Shown piece by piece: positions 63,109 through 64,000 of a DNA stretch of 64,000 bases (position 1 is the stretch's first letter; the number at the start of each line of letters is the position of its first letter). The DNA is taken from the NCBI RefSeq assembly GCF_014193655.1, contig NZ_JACHZQ010000001.1, positions 1,054,001 through 1,118,000 on the forward strand, written 5' to 3'. The translations under genes and the position numbers were made by a program. The notes beneath the pieces are model-generated. The model had not been told where the DNA came from. It saw nothing but the letters and a program-made list of their open reading frames with translations, and did not search any database. This stretch comes from Rhizobium sp. BK313. GTDB taxonomy: Bacteria > Pseudomonadota > Alphaproteobacteria > Rhizobiales > Rhizobiaceae.

Positions 63109-64000
63109 ATGAACCAGGAAAAGATTCCCGCCACCGTCATTACCGGCTTCCTTGGTGCCGGCAAGACGACGATGATCCGCAATCTCTTGCAGAACGCGGG
63201 TGGCAAGAAGATCGCCCTCATCATCAACGAATTCGGCGATCTCGGCGTCGACGGCGACGTGCTGAAGGGCTGCGGCGCGGAAAACTGCACCGAAGACGAT
63301 ATCATCGAGCTGACCAATGGCTGCATTTGCTGCACCGTGGCCGACGATTTCATCCCGACCATGACTAAGCTTCTGGAGCGCGAAGCACGCCCGGATCACA
63401 TCGTTATCGAGACCTCCGGCTTGGCTCTGCCACAGCCGCTGGTCGCCGCCTTCAACTGGCCGGATATTCGCACCCAGGTCACCGTCGACGGCGTCATTAC
63501 CGTGGTCGATAGCGCCGCTGTAGCCGCCGGCCGTTTCGCCGATGATCACGATGCTGTCGAAGCCCGTCGCGTCGAGGACGAATCGCTCGATCACGAAAGC
63601 CCGATCGAGGAGCTGTTCGAGGATCAGCTGACCTGCGCGGATCTCATCGTCCTCAACAAGACCGACCTGATCGACGTTGCCGGCCTTAGCCGCGTCCGCA
63701 CCGAAGTTGCTTCCCGCACCGCCCGTAAGCCTGTCATCATCGAAGCGAAAAATGGTGACGTTCCGGCTGCCATCCTGCTCGGCCTGGGCATTGGCACCGA
63801 AGGCGACATTGCCAACCGCAAATCGCATCACCAGCTGGAGCACGAGGACGGCACCCCCCACGATCACGATGAATTCGACAGCTTCGTCGTCGATCTCGGT
63901 CCGATTGCCGACCCGGCTGTCTTTGTCGAGAAGTTGAAGGGCGTGATTGCCGAACACGATGTCCTGCGCCTCAAGGGTTTCGTCGATGTGCCCGGCAAGC
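63109..64000 (+). CDS. cobW: CobW-family GTPase metallochaperone (3' end outside window)
   Basis: The first 297 residues of CobW: Walker A TGFLGAGKTTMIRN (12-25), the metal-binding CxCC in TNGCICCTVADD (Cys72, Cys74, Cys75), DHIVIETSGLALP, and GTP base recognition NKTDL. Several His/Asp-rich stretches (ADDHDAVEARR, HHQLEHEDGTPHDHDEFD) are typical of the family. Involved in cobalt handling for cobalamin synthesis. Co-transcribed with cobU and presumably followed by cobN. Cut by the window end. Confidence 0.94.
   Translation, partial: MNQEKIPATVITGFLGAGKTTMIRNLLQNAGGKKIALIINEFGDLGVDGDVLKGCGAENCTEDDIIELTNGCICCTVADDFIPTMTKLLEREARPDHIVIETSGLALPQPLVAAFNWPDIRTQVTVDGVITVVDSAAVAAGRFADDHDAVEARRVEDESLDHESPIEELFEDQLTCADLIVLNKTDLIDVAGLSRVRTEVASRTARKPVIIEAKNGDVPAAILLGLGIGTEGDIANRKSHHQLEHEDGTPHDHDEFDSFVVDLGPIADPAVFVEKLKGVIAEHDVLRLKGFVDVPGK

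Overview
The window is alphaproteobacterial and most likely from a Rhizobium-type member of the Rhizobiaceae. Evidence: a BlcC/AttM-type lactonase, rhizobial insertion sequences, a DUF1127-era LysR/metabolic gene style with GC-rich codons, an entericidin, a rhizobial cobalamin region (cobQ, cobU/cobP, cobW behind a B12 riboswitch) and an MttB-type methyl-transfer cluster of the kind seen in rhizobia. All identifications are by reading the translated sequence; no database search was possible.

Layout. (1) 1-8.7 kb: accessory metabolism. A lactonase (cut by the window edge), two NTF2/SnoaL-like proteins, a large winged-helix/NB-ARC ATPase regulator divergent from an aldehyde dehydrogenase, a DUF2798 membrane protein, a trpC copy followed by a small moeA-like remnant, and an ArsR regulator. 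(2) 9-16.8 kb: a graveyard of mobile DNA. An ISL3 fragment sits in a broken class-V aminotransferase gene; there are two back-to-back IS110 elements (one decayed, one intact), an IS66 element whose tnpC is cut by the IS110, and a decayed thermonuclease gene. (3) 17-33 kb: an accessory island with defence-like content. It holds an acidic orphan, a KAP-family NTPase with Clp-N-like repeats, a class III cyclase-TPR protein, a truncated outer-membrane protein, an operon of metallophosphoesterase, AbiEi-like fusion, zinc-ribbon protein, FtsH-like AAA+ protease and an unknown protein behind a divergent XRE regulator, and an orphan TniQ. The island appears to end near 32.8 kb.

(4) 33-44.7 kb: a corrinoid-dependent one-carbon cluster. 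A LysR regulator and a GNAT precede a leftward operon (DUF1638, 'virulence factor' family, MTHFR C-terminal zinc protein, methylenetetrahydrofolate reductase, methyltetrahydrofolate:corrinoid methyltransferase, small helical protein, ASKHA/2Fe-2S corrinoid activator). Beside it are a corrinoid protein and a divergent MttB-family methyltransferase with a downstream 4Fe-4S protein. The parts make a full route: an MttB homologue (no pyrrolysine codon) demethylates a quaternary or tertiary amine, the methyl passes through the corrinoid protein to tetrahydrofolate, and MTHFR links it to the folate pool; the ASKHA protein reactivates oxidised cobalamin. (5) 44.7-52.8 kb: a surface-polysaccharide cluster (phosphodiester glycosidase, GT2, DUF3431/polysialyltransferase-like fusion, pyruvyltransferase family, DUF707, UDP-galactopyranose mutase). 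(6) 52.9-57.3 kb: betaine-homocysteine methyltransferase-like enzyme and a quaternary-amine ABC transporter, which supply and use methylated amines. (7) 57.3-64 kb: a candidate small RNA, a 47-residue protein, cobQ, a ClC channel, a long cobalamin riboswitch, cobU and the start of cobW. Uptake, demethylation, homocysteine methylation and B12 synthesis thus lie within 30 kb and fit one physiological theme: use of betaine-like compounds as methyl/carbon sources in an aerobe.
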